Positions 17,743 to 27,955 of a stretch of DNA of 49,633 nucleotides are shown here, piece by piece. This DNA is from Actinomycetota bacterium (GTDB lineage Bacteria; Actinomycetota; Thermoleophilia; Gaiellales; Gaiellaceae): the NCBI GenBank assembly GCA_005883955.1, contig VAXH01000059.1, positions 1 to 49,633 of the forward strand, written 5' to 3'. The notes under the pieces are model-generated. The model was not told the DNA's origin. It was given only the letters and a program-made list of their open reading frames with translations, and did no database searches. Numbering within the stretch: the first letter of the stretch is position 1; every line of letters starts with the position of its first letter. A program made the position numbers and the translations under genes.

Positions 17743-18789
17743 TTCGACTACTCGTCGCTCGCGCGCGGATTCCCTCGCGGCGTCGAGCACCTCCAGGCCG
17801 GCCACGACTTCGTCCGGATCGACCGGCGCAGGCGCGCTCCGGCGTAACGCGAGCATTACGCTTTCGTAGAACCGCTGGTAAGCCCCGGGAGCGGTCGGAA
17901 CACGTTTGAGCTGATCGCCGGCGCCGACCGATCCCCAGCGGTCCTCCGGCTCTTGACCCCAGTGCGGGTCGTCCGGGCGGCGACCTGTCCGCAGCAACTC
18001 CTCCTGGACGTCGAGGCCGTACTTGACGTAGGCGGCGCGACTCCCCAGGACGCGAAACCGCGGCCCGGGCTGGGCGGCAACGGCACTCATCCACAGGTGC
18101 GACCGGACACCGGACTCGTGTCGAACGGCGACGAAAGCGTCGTCGTCTGTCTGCGCATCGGAACGCCGAGTATCCAGTTCGGCATACACCTGCGCGGCGG
18201 GGCCGAAGAGGACGAGCGCCTGGTCGACGAGGTGGCTGCCGAGGTCGAAGAGAAGTCCGCCCGCATCCTGCGGATCGGCGGACTCGCGCCAGCCCCCCGT
18301 GAGCTCGGGCCGCCAGCGCTCGAAGCGGGACTCGAACCGCCCGACGTCACCGAGCGCTTGTTCTTCCAGCAACCCCTGCAAGGTCAGGAAGTCGCCGTCC
18401 CAGCGCCGGTTCTGGAACACCGTCAGCATCGCGCCACGCTCTCGCGCTTCCCGGACGAGCGAACGCCCCTCGTCAGCGCTCGGCGCGAACGGCTTGTCGA
18501 CGACGACTGCGAGCCCGGCCTCGATCGACGAGCGCGCGAGCGGGACGTGGGCGCGGTTCGCCGCCGCGACGACCACGAGATCGAGGCCGCCCGCTCGTTC
18601 CCAGACCTCCTCCGGCGCGCTAAGCAGCGCCGCGTCGGGATGGTCGCGCCGGGCACGTGACCTCCGCTCGTCGTCCCGCGTGACGATCGCGGCGAGCTCG
18701 AGCCCCTCGACCGCGGCGATCAGCGGCGCGTGGAAGATCGCTCCGGCAAGGCCGTAGCCGAGCAGAGCGACGCGAATCGGCGCGGTCAC
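17734..18789 (-). CDS. Gfo/Idh/MocA family oxidoreductase
   Basis: RVALLGYGLAGAIFHAPLIAAVEGLELAAIVTRD..., VVDKPFAPSADEGRSLV..., DLGSHLVDQALVLFG. Confidence 0.95.
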   Translation of the reverse strand: MTAPIRVALLGYGLAGAIFHAPLIAAVEGLELAAIVTRDDERRSRARRDHPDAALLSAPEEVWERAGGLDLVVVAAANRAHVPLARSSIEAGLAVVVDKPFAPSADEGRSLVREARERGAMLTVFQNRRWDGDFLTLQGLLEEQALGDVGRFESRFERWRPELTGGWRESADPQDAGGLLFDLGSHLVDQALVLFGPAAQVYAELDTRRSDAQTDDDAFVAVRHESGVRSHLWMSAVAAQPGPRFRVLGSRAAYVKYGLDVQEELLRTGRRPDDPHWGQEPEDRWGSVGAGDQLKRVPTAPGAYQRFYESVMLALRRSAPAPVDPDEVVAGLEVLDAARESARERRVVELR

Positions 18790-18812
18790 GGCCGCTCGTT
18801 ATACAGCGGGCG

Positions 18813-19184
18813 CTAATTGAGCGAGAGCTCGAGTACGGCGAGATCGTCCTCGCAGGCCGCCGCGGCCTGGTCGAGGACGGCGATCACGTTGCCCTGCGTC
18901 TGTCGCGGATCGTCGTTCCAGTCGACGAGCGAGTCGGTCTTGATCAGATCCGCAAGGGCGAAGAGCGCAGCGCCGAGCTCGCCCAGGGGCAGATCGCCGG
19001 CGAGCGAGGCCTCCAGCTCCAGGACGGCCACAACGGCGCCGAGCAGAGACCAGCTCGCGGCCTCGTCGTCCCAGGGATCGACGTCGAACCCATTGACGTC
19101 TCGGGCATCTGCTCCCTGACACCAGGACTCTGCGACGAGTTTCCGTGCGCCTTCCAAGAGCCGGCGACTCCTCGATTCCATCAT
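18813..19184 (-). CDS. Hypothetical protein (DUF6197-like)
   Basis: MMESRSRRLLEGARKLVAESWCQGADARDVNG...AASWSLLGAVVAVLELE...LADLIKTDSLVDWNDDPRQTQGNVIAVLDQAAAA. Confidence 0.55.
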   Translation of the reverse strand: MMESRSRRLLEGARKLVAESWCQGADARDVNGFDVDPWDDEAASWSLLGAVVAVLELEASLAGDLPLGELGAALFALADLIKTDSLVDWNDDPRQTQGNVIAVLDQAAAACEDDLAVLELSLN

Positions 19185-19241
19185 TTGCGCGTCCCCTATC
19201 ACCGAAACCGTAAACAACGTCGGGCGATAAGATCGCCCTGA

Positions 19242-19574
19242 GTGGAAGAGCGGGAACGACGGATCGGGCGAAACGAGGCGCTTTTCCGCGAGGTCAACGA
19301 GCGGATCGAGCGGGTCAGCGGAGCGCTGCGGACCGGGACCGACACGATGACGATCCTCTGCGAGTGCGGGGACGAGTCCTGCCAGGAGCACATTGAGGTC
19401 TCGGTCTCCGAGTACGAGCGGGTCCGGGAGGAATCGACGCTCTTCTTCGTCCGGCCGGGGCACGCGAAGGCCAAAGTGGAGGACGTGATCGAGCACCACG
19501 ACGAGTACGACGTCGTCCGCAAGGACGGTGAGGCCGGCGACGAGGCGCGCGAGCGCGATCCGCGCGCCGACTAG
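19242..19574 (+). CDS. Small acidic hypothetical protein with CECGDESC motif
   Basis: VEERERRIGRNEALFREVNERIERV...MTILCECGDESCQEHIEVSVSEYERVREESTLFFVRPGHAKAKVEDVIEHHDEYDVVRK. Confidence 0.75.
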   Translation: MEERERRIGRNEALFREVNERIERVSGALRTGTDTMTILCECGDESCQEHIEVSVSEYERVREESTLFFVRPGHAKAKVEDVIEHHDEYDVVRKDGEAGDEARERDPRAD

Positions 19575-20233
19575 CCGAGCGCTGAAAAGCCGCTGCGCTC
19601 GCGCCTGACCTCGCCGCCGATCCGCTCGGCATCGCCGAGCACTGCCCAACCGCGCGCCTGCAAAGCCGAGACGCCTTCGAAGCGGTAGGCGTAGCGGTTG
19701 CAGGACGAGCGGCCGGCAGCCCAGCTCTCCGCAGTCGCGACCGGCCGCCACGAACCTCCGGCGGTCGGCAGGTATGCGGACCTGCCGACCCGGCGTCCCT
19801 CGATGAACGCAGTCCAGATGTCGCGACCCGTCTCGACGACGCGAACGCGGTAATGCCGGCGGACCAGGGCAGGACCGAGGTCGGCGAAGCGTCGTGCGTG
19901 GCCGCGCGTGACCTCTTCGACGTAGAGATGGAGACCGACGCGGGGGAAGGCGGCGATGCCGGCCTGCAGCCATTCGCTCGCGCCGTTCGGGCCCTGGTGG
20001 ATGCCGCCGACGCCGACCCAGGCCGCGGCGTGGCCGCTCCAGACCGCCGGCAGCGCCGATGCCGAGATCGTCGCGGCGACGCCGTCTGCTCCCAAACGGC
20101 CGGCGTAGCCTGCGTAGCTGTAGCCGGGTGAACACGGCCGGACGCCGGCCTGCGACGGCGACGCGAGCGACGGCGCGACGACCAATGAGACGACGGCGAC
20201 GGACGCCGCCGCCGCGACTGCCCTGCATCTCAA
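19571..20233 (-). CDS. Secreted hypothetical protein
   Basis: Signal peptide MRCRAVAAAASVAVVSLVVAPSLASPSQA; globular WVGVGGIHQGPNGASEWLQAGI region. Confidence 0.7.
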   Translation of the reverse strand: MRCRAVAAAASVAVVSLVVAPSLASPSQAGVRPCSPGYSYAGYAGRLGADGVAATISASALPAVWSGHAAAWVGVGGIHQGPNGASEWLQAGIAAFPRVGLHLYVEEVTRGHARRFADLGPALVRRHYRVRVVETGRDIWTAFIEGRRVGRSAYLPTAGGSWRPVATAESWAAGRSSCNRYAYRFEGVSALQARGWAVLGDAERIGGEVRRERSGFSALG

Positions 20234-20276
20234 TTGACTCCCCTCCTCCGCAGGAACGGTACGACAATCGCGCGGG

Positions 20277-21422
20277 CTAGTTCAAGTCGCCCACCGGTTC
20301 TGCGTAGCGGACTCGCGTAGCGATCCACGTCGCGAGACAGATGCCGGCCAGGAGCAAATAGGGGACCGAATCTCCGGCGGCGCCGGCGAGCGCGCCGCCC
20401 GCGGCCGGGCCGATCAGGGCGCCGAGCCCCCAGCAGGCGTTCATGACACCGAAGGCGAGACCCTGTGCCAGACCCGCCAGCTCTGCTCCGTGCGAGATCA
20501 GCCCAAGGCCCGGCGTGTAGAACGCGCCGTAGGCGAGGCCGGAGGCCACGACGAGTGCGGCGATCAGCGCCGGCTGTCTCGCCCAGGCCAGGGCGACCGA
20601 GACGACGATCGAACCGAGAAGCGCCGCGCGCACCGGCCGCATCCAGCCCTGGCGGTCTGTGAGCCGGCCGAGCAACGGATTCAGGACCGTCTCGACTGCC
20701 GTTGTGACGACGAACAGCGCGCCGATCGCAATCGTCCCCCAACCGTGGCGGTGAAGCTGGAGGGGCACGAGCACGATCAGGACGCCGAAGAGCAGCGCGG
20801 GCAGCATGATCAGCCACAGTCCGGCCAGCAGCGAGCGTTCACGCACCGCGGCGAGCCCCGCACGCAGCGTCTGTCGGTCCGACGCCACTCCGGGAGTCGC
20901 TGTCGCCCAGCCGAAGAGCAAGGCGCCCGCGACCGTGACGCCGAGAAAGGCCGCGCGCGTGCCGACGATGCCGGCGAGCGAGCCGAGCACCGGACCGAGC
21001 AGCGCGCCGAAAACGGCCGCGCCCATAGCCGTGCCGAGCAGCGTGCCACGCCGCTCACGCGGGGCGGAGGCGATCAGCCAGGCGAGTCCGCCGGCCCACG
21101 AGAAGGAGCTGCCGACGCCCTGAAAGAGGCGCGAGGCTCCCAGCGCCCAGACGTTTCCGGCGAGCGAGAAGCCGAGGCTCGCGGCCGTCATCAGCGACAG
21201 CCCGGCGAGAACGGTGCGCTTTGGCCCCAGCCGCGTCGTCGCGAGGCCCGCGGGGATCGCGCCGATCAGCGTTCCCGCCGCATACGCCGAGATGAAGACG
21301 CCGGCACCGGCCTTCGAGAGGCCGTATTTGTCCGCGAAGTGCGGGAGCAGGGGCGTCAGCGCGGTGAAGAACAGCGTGTCCACTGCGACGACCACGCTTA
21401 CGAAGACGAGCAAGCGGCGCAC
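20277..21422 (-). CDS. MFS transporter
   Basis: About 12 TM segments; [32 protein letters not shown]. Confidence 0.92.
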   Translation of the reverse strand: MRRLLVFVSVVVAVDTLFFTALTPLLPHFADKYGLSKAGAGVFISAYAAGTLIGAIPAGLATTRLGPKRTVLAGLSLMTAASLGFSLAGNVWALGASRLFQGVGSSFSWAGGLAWLIASAPRERRGTLLGTAMGAAVFGALLGPVLGSLAGIVGTRAAFLGVTVAGALLFGWATATPGVASDRQTLRAGLAAVRERSLLAGLWLIMLPALLFGVLIVLVPLQLHRHGWGTIAIGALFVVTTAVETVLNPLLGRLTDRQGWMRPVRAALLGSIVVSVALAWARQPALIAALVVASGLAYGAFYTPGLGLISHGAELAGLAQGLAFGVMNACWGLGALIGPAAGGALAGAAGDSVPYLLLAGICLATWIATRVRYAEPVGDLN

Positions 21423-21467
21423 GGGGTCGAAGCTATCAGCGTGCTGTTGCGCTACGGTCCCACCGCG

Positions 21468-21926
21468 ATGAGCACCGCGACGATGCACACGAACCACGGC
21501 GCGATCGAGCTCGAGCTCTTCGACGAGGACGCGCCGAAGACGGTCGAGAACTTCCGGAAGCTTGCTGCAGACGGCTTCTACGACGGCGTCATCTTCCACC
21601 GCGTGATCAAGGACTTCATGATCCAGGGCGGCGATCCGACCGGCACGGGCACGGGCGGGCCGGGCTACACGTTCGAGGACGAGTTCAACGACCACAAGGT
21701 CGAGCGCGGCGCCTTGGCCATGGCCAACGCGGGGCCGAACACGAACGGCAGCCAGTTCTTCATCGTCACGACCGACGCGGCGCCGTGGCTGGACGGCAAG
21801 CACACCGTCTTCGGCCGCGTCACCAGCGGCATGGACGCCGTCGACTCGATCGAAGGCACCGAGACCGACGCGGCGGATAAGCCCAGTACGGATGCCGTGA
21901 TCGAACGCCTGCAACTGGACGCGTAA
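21468..21926 (+). CDS. Peptidyl-prolyl cis-trans isomerase, cyclophilin type
   Basis: [64 protein letters not shown]...[11 protein letters not shown]. Confidence 0.97.
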   Translation: MSTATMHTNHGAIELELFDEDAPKTVENFRKLAADGFYDGVIFHRVIKDFMIQGGDPTGTGTGGPGYTFEDEFNDHKVERGALAMANAGPNTNGSQFFIVTTDAAPWLDGKHTVFGRVTSGMDAVDSIEGTETDAADKPSTDAVIERLQLDA

Positions 21927-22097
21927 AGCCTCGTAACTCCTTCGTGACGCTTCGCACGAGCTGCTAACCGCAGCTGCGCGTTTGCGTCTAAGTGTTCTCG
22001 GAAAGGTCAACAGACCAGGGCGCGCCCTCTGTGGTGCCGCAGCGCAGGTCGCGCCCGCCGCCGCCACTCGACGTCGATCACCCACAGGGGGCCAACC

Positions 22098-22658
22098 TTG
22101 TCTGCAAACAAACGCTGGCTGTTTTTGTTAATGACCGCGTTCGTGCTCACGGCCGGAGCGGCGCGCGCTGGCGAATCGCTCTCGGCGAAGAAGCTTCTCG
22201 GGCGCGCCGCCCGGCACTCGCGGCTCGCGCAGGACCAAAAGCACGTAAACCCGCGCTCGATCCGCCGCTACCGGGCCGAGGCCTGGCGCTGGCAGGCGCT
22301 GACGGGAAGCGTTCGTACGCATCGCTCGATCAGCCCGAGCACCAGCGCCGTACTTCGCTTCTGGGTTCGGGCGGCCGGGCGCGCGTACGCGAAGGCGATT
22401 CATCCGCCGCACAAGGGCGCCTGGCTCTGCATCCACCGCTACGAAGGCTCCTGGCGGGACTCGGGCGATCCATACTGGGGTGGACTGCAGATGGACCGCG
22501 GTTTCATGTCGGGCTACGCGCCCCGTTACCTGCTCCGTCGCGGCTTCGCCAACCGCTGGTCGCCGCTCGAGCAGATGTGGGTTGCGGAGCGCGCCTACCG
22601 CAGCGGCCGCGGCTTCTACGCGTGGCCCAATACCGCTAGGTTCTGTGGATTGATCTGA
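22098..22658 (+). CDS. Secreted transglycosylase/resuscitation-promoting-factor-like protein
   Basis: Signal peptide; [34 protein letters not shown]...[32 protein letters not shown]. Confidence 0.78.
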   Translation: MSANKRWLFLLMTAFVLTAGAARAGESLSAKKLLGRAARHSRLAQDQKHVNPRSIRRYRAEAWRWQALTGSVRTHRSISPSTSAVLRFWVRAAGRAYAKAIHPPHKGAWLCIHRYEGSWRDSGDPYWGGLQMDRGFMSGYAPRYLLRRGFANRWSPLEQMWVAERAYRSGRGFYAWPNTARFCGLI

Positions 22659-22686
22659 GTGCCTTTGGGGGAGGAAAAATAGGCCG

Positions 22687-23736
22687 ATGCCCGAGGAGCA
22701 GATTCGAGCGTTGCTGGAGCACGGGGAGGAGCACGGCTGCCTCAATCTCTCCGAGTTCAGCGAGTTCGTGCAGGCGCACGAGCTCGACGAGGAGCAGCTC
22801 AGCCAGCTCTACGAGGAGCTCGAGGCCCGCCACATCGAGCTGACCGACGACTGCGCCAGGCGCGATACCGAGAGCGAGCCGACGATCGTGAACGGCGACC
22901 TCGCAGTCGCGACCACGGACGCCCTCCAACTGTTCTTGAACGAGGCGGCGAAATGGCCGCTGCTGACCGCCGAGGAGGAGGTCGAGCTTGCGAAGCGGAT
23001 CGAGCGCGGCGATCACCGGGCGAAGGAGCGGATGATCAACTCGAACCTGCGGCTCGTCGTCTCGATCGCGAAGCGCTACCAGGGCCACGAGCTGCACCTG
23101 CTCGACCTGATCCAAGAGGGGATCATCGGCCTGATCCGGGCGGTGGAGAAGTTCGACTGGCGGCGCGGCTTCAAGTTCTCGACCTACGCGACTTGGTGGA
23201 TCCGCCAGGCGGTTCAGCGCGGTGTTGCGAACAAGTCGCGCACGATCAGGATTCCCGTCCACATCGTCGAGCGCGAGCAGAAAATGGCGCGCGCGGAACG
23301 CGAGCTGGCGACGCAGCTTGGGCGCGTCCCGACCGAGCAGGAGGTCGCGAAGCGGGCGAAGCTGCCCTTGAAGCAAGTTCGCGAGGTGCGGCAGGTGGCC
23401 CGCGCGGTGACGAGCCTCGACAAGCCGATCGGCGCCGAGAACGAGGGCTCGTTCGGCGAGCTCGTGGCGTCCGACCAAGAGACACCGGAGGAGGAGGTCA
23501 CCTACAGCCTCCAGGAGAAGGCGCTGCGCCGCGCTGTCGAGGAGTTGCCGGAGCGAGAGCGCGAGATCGTCAAGCTTCGCTACGGCCTCAACGGCGACCG
23601 CGATCCGAAGTCGCTCGAGGCGATCGGCCGCGAATTGGGGATGACGCGCGAGCGTGTGCGCCAGATCGAGTCCGCGGCGCTCGAGCGCCTCGCCGTCCAC
23701 CGCGAGCTCGACGCGGTTTCGGACGCGGCCGCCTAG
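22687..23736 (+). CDS. RNA polymerase primary-type sigma factor (RpoD/SigA family)
   Basis: [59 protein letters not shown]...[18 protein letters not shown]. Confidence 0.95.
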   Translation: MPEEQIRALLEHGEEHGCLNLSEFSEFVQAHELDEEQLSQLYEELEARHIELTDDCARRDTESEPTIVNGDLAVATTDALQLFLNEAAKWPLLTAEEEVELAKRIERGDHRAKERMINSNLRLVVSIAKRYQGHELHLLDLIQEGIIGLIRAVEKFDWRRGFKFSTYATWWIRQAVQRGVANKSRTIRIPVHIVEREQKMARAERELATQLGRVPTEQEVAKRAKLPLKQVREVRQVARAVTSLDKPIGAENEGSFGELVASDQETPEEEVTYSLQEKALRRAVEELPEREREIVKLRYGLNGDRDPKSLEAIGRELGMTRERVRQIESAALERLAVHRELDAVSDAAA

Positions 23737-23743
23737 CTCCTAG

Positions 23744-25558
23744 CTAACGCACCATCACGGCGACAAGCCCGCCGAGCAGGGCGACGCCTGCCGTTAGCCA
23801 GGCGACATAGTCGCCGACCACGCCGCTATGGAGGGCCTTCAAGCCGGCAACGGGGCGGTCTGCCACCCGCGCCGCCGCCCGGCGAAGAACAATCGGCAGC
23901 CGCCTCCGATAGAGGCCGAAGCCGGCAAACGCGAGCGCTCCGAGCGTTGAGGCGGCTCCGTAGGCATAGGCGGTCGCGCTCGGCGAGTACGAGGGCGTCG
24001 GAGTGGCCGGCGGCGCGACACCGTGCAGCACTTCGCGCGCATGCGCGGAGCGATCGAGGAGCCGCCCGGCATCTCGGAGCGCATGACCGGCGAGCTCGGG
24101 AATGAAGGCGAGCCCCAACCCGACGACGGCCAGCGCCGCGGCCGGGATCCAGAGCAGCAGTTGGCTCACCCGCCTCGAGTCGGCGGGTTCCGCCTGCGAC
24201 TCCTCCGGTTCGTGCGAGAAGAGCGGATCCTTGGCTTCGCCGAGACCGCCGAAAATCCGGGCCGCGGCGCGCAGGATCGTTCCCGCACTCAGCACCGCCG
24301 CGAGCGCGAGTAGCGGCGGCACCCAGCCGTAGCCCAGCGTGTCGGCGGAGTCGACGACCAGAGCGTTGGCGAGAAACGGCCCGAACGGCGGCAGTAGCGC
24401 GAGGGCGAGCCCCGCGGCCGCGAAGACGACGCCCGCGATGGGCGCCCGTCGCCCCTGGCCGCGCAGGTCGAGCTCGTCGCCGCTCTTGAACCGCCGCACG
24501 AGGATGCCGATGGCGACGAAGGCGGCGCTTCGGAGCAGCCCGTTCGTGTTCAGGAAGACGATTGAGCCCGCCAGGCCGCTTCTCGTCAGCAGCCCGATCC
24601 CGACCAGGACGGCGCCGATGTTCGAGATCGTCGCGAACGCGAGCATCCGCTTCAGGTCGCGCTGGAGGAAACACATCAAGCCGCCGACGATCGCCGTCAC
24701 CAGCCCGAAGCCGACGACGACGGGCCGGATGTCGCCCGCCGACAGCGTGTCCGAGAAAACGGTCCAGTAGATCCGGCCGATCGCATGCAGTCCGAGGTCG
24801 CTCATCACGCCGGCGAGCAGGATGCAGACCGGCACCGGTGCGACGGCGTAGGCGTCCGAGAGCCAGAAATGAAACGGCACCGCACCCGCCTTGGTCATGA
24901 AGCCGCCGACAAGCAGCGTGAAGGCGACGATCACAAGCCCATCGGCGCGCCGTCCCGCCAGCGCCGCCCCGATCTGATCGAGGTTCAGTGCGCCGGTGCG
25001 CGCATACAGAAACCCGATGCCGAAGAGGATGCAGAAGGAGCCGACGCTGTTCGTGACCGCGAAGTTGACCGCGCCCTCGAGCGGCCCCGCGTGCTGCACC
25101 CCGTAGCCCGTGAGCGCGTAGGCGACCACGCTCATCAGCTCGAACCAGACGAACAGGTTGAACAGGTCGCCGGCGAGCGCGAAGCCGCACATCGCGCCGA
25201 CGAAGACGAGCATCAGAACCGGGAACAGCGTCCCGACCTCGTCGAAGTACCGCCACGAGAAGATCAGTGCGGCGAGGCCGAGCGTCGCGACCAGCGTCGC
25301 GATCGCCGCAGTGCCGGGATCGACGACGAACGAGATCCCGAGCGCGAACCCGTTGCGCGGCCTCCAGCCGCCGAACCAGTAGACGAGCTCGTGGTCGCTC
25401 GAGCGGAAGACGAGCAGCAGCGAGACGGCGAGGGTCGCCGCGGTCGCCACGATCGCGACCAAGTCGTCGAGTCGCCGCCCGCACCAGAAGCCGAATGCCG
25501 TCAGCGCGGCCGCGCTGAGCAGCGGGATGGCAACAGGCAGCGGGACGAGGACGTCCAT
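23744..25558 (-). CDS. Mrp/Mbh antiporter subunit D-like (MnhD/NuoN-type), with extended C-terminus
   Basis: ORF of 604 aa; LMSVVAYALTGYGVQHAG..., MTKAGAVPFHFWLSDAYAVAPVPVCILLAGVMSDLGLHAIGRI. Confidence 0.92.
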   Translation of the reverse strand: MDVLVPLPVAIPLLSAAALTAFGFWCGRRLDDLVAIVATAATLAVSLLLVFRSSDHELVYWFGGWRPRNGFALGISFVVDPGTAAIATLVATLGLAALIFSWRYFDEVGTLFPVLMLVFVGAMCGFALAGDLFNLFVWFELMSVVAYALTGYGVQHAGPLEGAVNFAVTNSVGSFCILFGIGFLYARTGALNLDQIGAALAGRRADGLVIVAFTLLVGGFMTKAGAVPFHFWLSDAYAVAPVPVCILLAGVMSDLGLHAIGRIYWTVFSDTLSAGDIRPVVVGFGLVTAIVGGLMCFLQRDLKRMLAFATISNIGAVLVGIGLLTRSGLAGSIVFLNTNGLLRSAAFVAIGILVRRFKSGDELDLRGQGRRAPIAGVVFAAAGLALALLPPFGPFLANALVVDSADTLGYGWVPPLLALAAVLSAGTILRAAARIFGGLGEAKDPLFSHEPEESQAEPADSRRVSQLLLWIPAAALAVVGLGLAFIPELAGHALRDAGRLLDRSAHAREVLHGVAPPATPTPSYSPSATAYAYGAASTLGALAFAGFGLYRRRLPIVLRRAAARVADRPVAGLKALHSGVVGDYVAWLTAGVALLGGLVAVMVR

Positions 25559-25902
25559 CAGCCCCGCACCGGCCTTAGCTCATCCGGATTCATCGTCTTC
25601 GCGTGCTTCTTCGCCTCGATCGCGACGGCAAGCAACAGGGCCGCGACGGTGACGCTGACGACGATGTCCGTCAGCGTCAGCGCTTGGACGACGGGGTCGA
25701 CCGCCTTCGTTCCCAGCGGGACGTCCTTGAAGATCGGGGCGCCGCCGTGTTTGACATAGCCGATCGAGAGCAGCAGCACGTAGGTCGACGACTGGGTCAG
25801 CGAGAGGGAGACGACGAGGTGGATGAAGTGGCGGCTCCGTACGATCCCGAAGATTCCGACGAGGAAGATCCAGGCAGCGAGGACGAATGGCAGGTAGCTC
25901 AC
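25558..25902 (-). CDS. Mrp antiporter subunit C-like (NuoK-type)
   Basis: VSYLPFVLAAWIFLVGIFGIVRSRHFIHLVVSLSLTQSSTYVLLLSIGYV...DPVVQALTLTDIVVSVTVAALLLAVAI; GTGA overlap. Confidence 0.9.
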   Translation of the reverse strand: MSYLPFVLAAWIFLVGIFGIVRSRHFIHLVVSLSLTQSSTYVLLLSIGYVKHGGAPIFKDVPLGTKAVDPVVQALTLTDIVVSVTVAALLLAVAIEAKKHAKTMNPDELRPVRG

Positions 25903-26651
25903 GATGGGCGCCGCGTCGGGTCTATCAGCACCGCTCGCTCGCTCAAGAACTCGTTGAAGAGCAGCACGAAGGCCGCGGTCACCTCGAGCCCGGACGCCCA
26001 GTTGAGGAGCGGGATGCTGCCTCCGGAGGAGAGCTTGCCGGCCACGCCGTAGGGGAGGAGGTTCTGCAGGAACGCGTCGCCGATCAAGAGGGCGCAGAGG
26101 CCGATCACGACGTAGCCGCCGGCCCCAGTGCCCTCCCCGAGTTCGACGATCGGCACAGGTGTCAGCCGGCGGTAGGAGCGGTACGAGCCCGCGAGCCAGA
26201 CCAGCAGGAACGCGGCCGCGAGGATGACGCCGCCCTGGAAGCCGCCTCCCGGCGTCACATAGCCGTGGGCGACGATCCAGAGGCCGAGCACGAGCGTCGC
26301 GCCGGCGAACGAAACGCCGCACGCGCGTAGGGCGTCACTGCGTACCGGGTCTTCAGGCACTGGAGCCTCTTCCTCGCGCGGCTCACGGAGCAGCATCGCC
26401 ACGCCCATCACGGCGGCGAAGAGGATCAGCTCTTCGCCCATCGTGTCGAAGCCGCGGTAGTCGAAGACGACGGCTGCGACGACGTTCGAGGTCTGCCTTT
26501 CCCGCGGTGCCGCCTTGTCGAGGATCTTGCCGTAGGCACCGTGGTAGTCCCCGAACTTCGGCAGGCCGGTGATCGACCAGAGCAGGAGCGCCGCCAACCC
26601 GCAGGCCGCGATTCCGAACAGCGCCAGGCGGGCGCGTCTACTCATCGGCAC
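25899..26651 (-). CDS. Mrp antiporter subunit B-like with N-terminal MbhE-like segment
   Basis: SNVVAAVVFDYRGFDTMGEELILFAAVMGVAMLLR followed by VAHGYVTPGGGFQGGVILAAAFLLVWLAG (MnhB). Confidence 0.88.
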   Translation of the reverse strand: MPMSRRARLALFGIAACGLAALLLWSITGLPKFGDYHGAYGKILDKAAPRERQTSNVVAAVVFDYRGFDTMGEELILFAAVMGVAMLLREPREEEAPVPEDPVRSDALRACGVSFAGATLVLGLWIVAHGYVTPGGGFQGGVILAAAFLLVWLAGSYRSYRRLTPVPIVELGEGTGAGGYVVIGLCALLIGDAFLQNLLPYGVAGKLSSGGSIPLLNWASGLEVTAAFVLLFNEFLSERAVLIDPTRRPS

Positions 26652-26874
26652 GGTCCCGACGGATCGCCACGAACAGAACGAGCGGGTAGCCGATGGTGCC
26701 GACGACGAGCATCGACAGCGCGACGTCGGGGGCCTGCAGGACGACGAAGAGGACGACGAGGAGCAGCGTGTACGCGCTGCTGACGATCACGAGCCGAACG
26801 AGGTCGTTGGTCAGCACCACGGCCAGGGCGCCCAGCGCGACGAGAATCATGATCGTCGCCTGGAGCGCGACCAT
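26638..26874 (-). CDS. DUF4040/MbhD-like subunit
   Basis: ALAVVLTNDLVRLVIVSSAYTLLLVVLFVVLQAPDVALSMLVVGTIGYPLVLFVAIRR. Confidence 0.82.
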   Translation of the reverse strand: MVALQATIMILVALGALAVVLTNDLVRLVIVSSAYTLLLVVLFVVLQAPDVALSMLVVGTIGYPLVLFVAIRRDRADE

Positions 26875-27197
26875 CAGGCGCGCTCCCGCTCGGCGGGCGT
26901 CGATTCCAGGCCGCGCTGCTGCCGGAACCGGATCAGCCGCGCCGTCGCACCGGCAACGGCGGCGCTGCCGAAGGCGAGCAGCACGGCGATCAGGAGCGAG
27001 TTCAGGCCCTGTGAGGACACCAGGCCCTCGCGCACGCAGACGGCGGCGGCGACCAGCGCCGGGCCCAGCGTTGCTGCCGCGCCGGCGTAGTGCAGCCGGT
27101 CGATTGCGCTTCGCATCGCCAGCACCCCCAGACAGCAGACGAGCTCGGCAGCGACGCCGCCGGTGACGAGCACGTCCACAATGAGATCGCGCGTCAC
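26874..27197 (-). CDS. Mrp antiporter subunit G-like
   Basis: LVCCLGVLAMRSAIDRLHYAGAAATLGPALVAAAV. Confidence 0.85.
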   Translation of the reverse strand: MTRDLIVDVLVTGGVAAELVCCLGVLAMRSAIDRLHYAGAAATLGPALVAAAVCVREGLVSSQGLNSLLIAVLLAFGSAAVAGATARLIRFRQQRGLESTPAERERA

Positions 27198-27448
27198 AGG
27201 CCTCGATCGGCCAAGAAGCGGACGAAGATCAGCACGCCGACGACGTTCAGGAACGCGAGCACAATCGGCACCGCGAAGTACGAGGAGCGGTGATAACCCT
27301 CGGCGAGCAAGAGCAGCGCGACGGTCGCAAGTGTCGTGGCTAGCTCGAGCGCGACCAACGCGTCCAGAATTGGCTCACGCAGGAGGACGACGCCGCATGG
27401 AAGCAACGCCGCGAGCAGGACCGTCGCGCCGATCAGCCAGACGTTCAC
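27194..27448 (-). CDS. Mrp antiporter subunit F-like
   Basis: VNVWLIGATVLLAALLPCGVVLLREPILDALVALELATTLATVALLLLAEGYHRSSYFAVPIVLAFLNVVGVLIFVRFL. Confidence 0.85.
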   Translation of the reverse strand: MNVWLIGATVLLAALLPCGVVLLREPILDALVALELATTLATVALLLLAEGYHRSSYFAVPIVLAFLNVVGVLIFVRFLADRGL

Positions 27449-27921
27449 GGAACCGTCTTGGAGGCGCGCGAGGGGACGAGGTCGTGCTTCAGCGCCACGT
27501 CGCGGTCGCAATCCACGTCGGCGACGATCGTCAGTGGGGTGACATTGTCGATCAGTGGCCGCAGGGCTCGGTTGCCGGCAGAGACCGGGTCGTCGCCACC
27601 CGCCTCGAAAGGGACCGCCACCCAGGCGCTGCGGACCCGCCGTACTCGGGCGAGATCGAGGGCGAGCGAGACCGCGAGAATCCAGAACTCCCGCAGGATC
27701 TGCGCCGGCAGGCGAGCCGCCGAAGCGATCGCTGCGCCGCCGGGCGCGAAGCGCAGCAGGCCCCGGCGCCGCACGAGCTCGAGCAGCGTCGCTCCCAGTG
27801 CCGCCGCGCCGGCGCCGGCTGCGAGCTCCATCGCCTCGTTCGTTCCCTCCATCACCACCCAGAGGCCGAAGAGGACGAGCCACCACAGAGTCCACGACCG
27901 CACCGTCACCAGCGCGTCCAC
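27445..27921 (-). CDS. Mrp antiporter subunit E-like
   Basis: LFGLWVVMEG...LPAQILREFWILAVSLALDLARVRRVRSAWVAVPFEAG...TPLTIVADVDCDRDVALKHDLV. Confidence 0.85.
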   Translation of the reverse strand: MDALVTVRSWTLWWLVLFGLWVVMEGTNEAMELAAGAGAAALGATLLELVRRRGLLRFAPGGAAIASAARLPAQILREFWILAVSLALDLARVRRVRSAWVAVPFEAGGDDPVSAGNRALRPLIDNVTPLTIVADVDCDRDVALKHDLVPSRASKTVP

Positions 27922-27955
27922 GAACTGCGGGTTTCCCGATCGTCTTCCTCCGTAA

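Noticed and set aside
21927-22097. Possible c-di-AMP (ydaO) riboswitch upstream of the Rpf-like gene
   Set aside because: Only an AGCTGC-TAACC-GCAGCT hairpin is visible; the conserved ydaO core such as GGGUGAAUC is absent.
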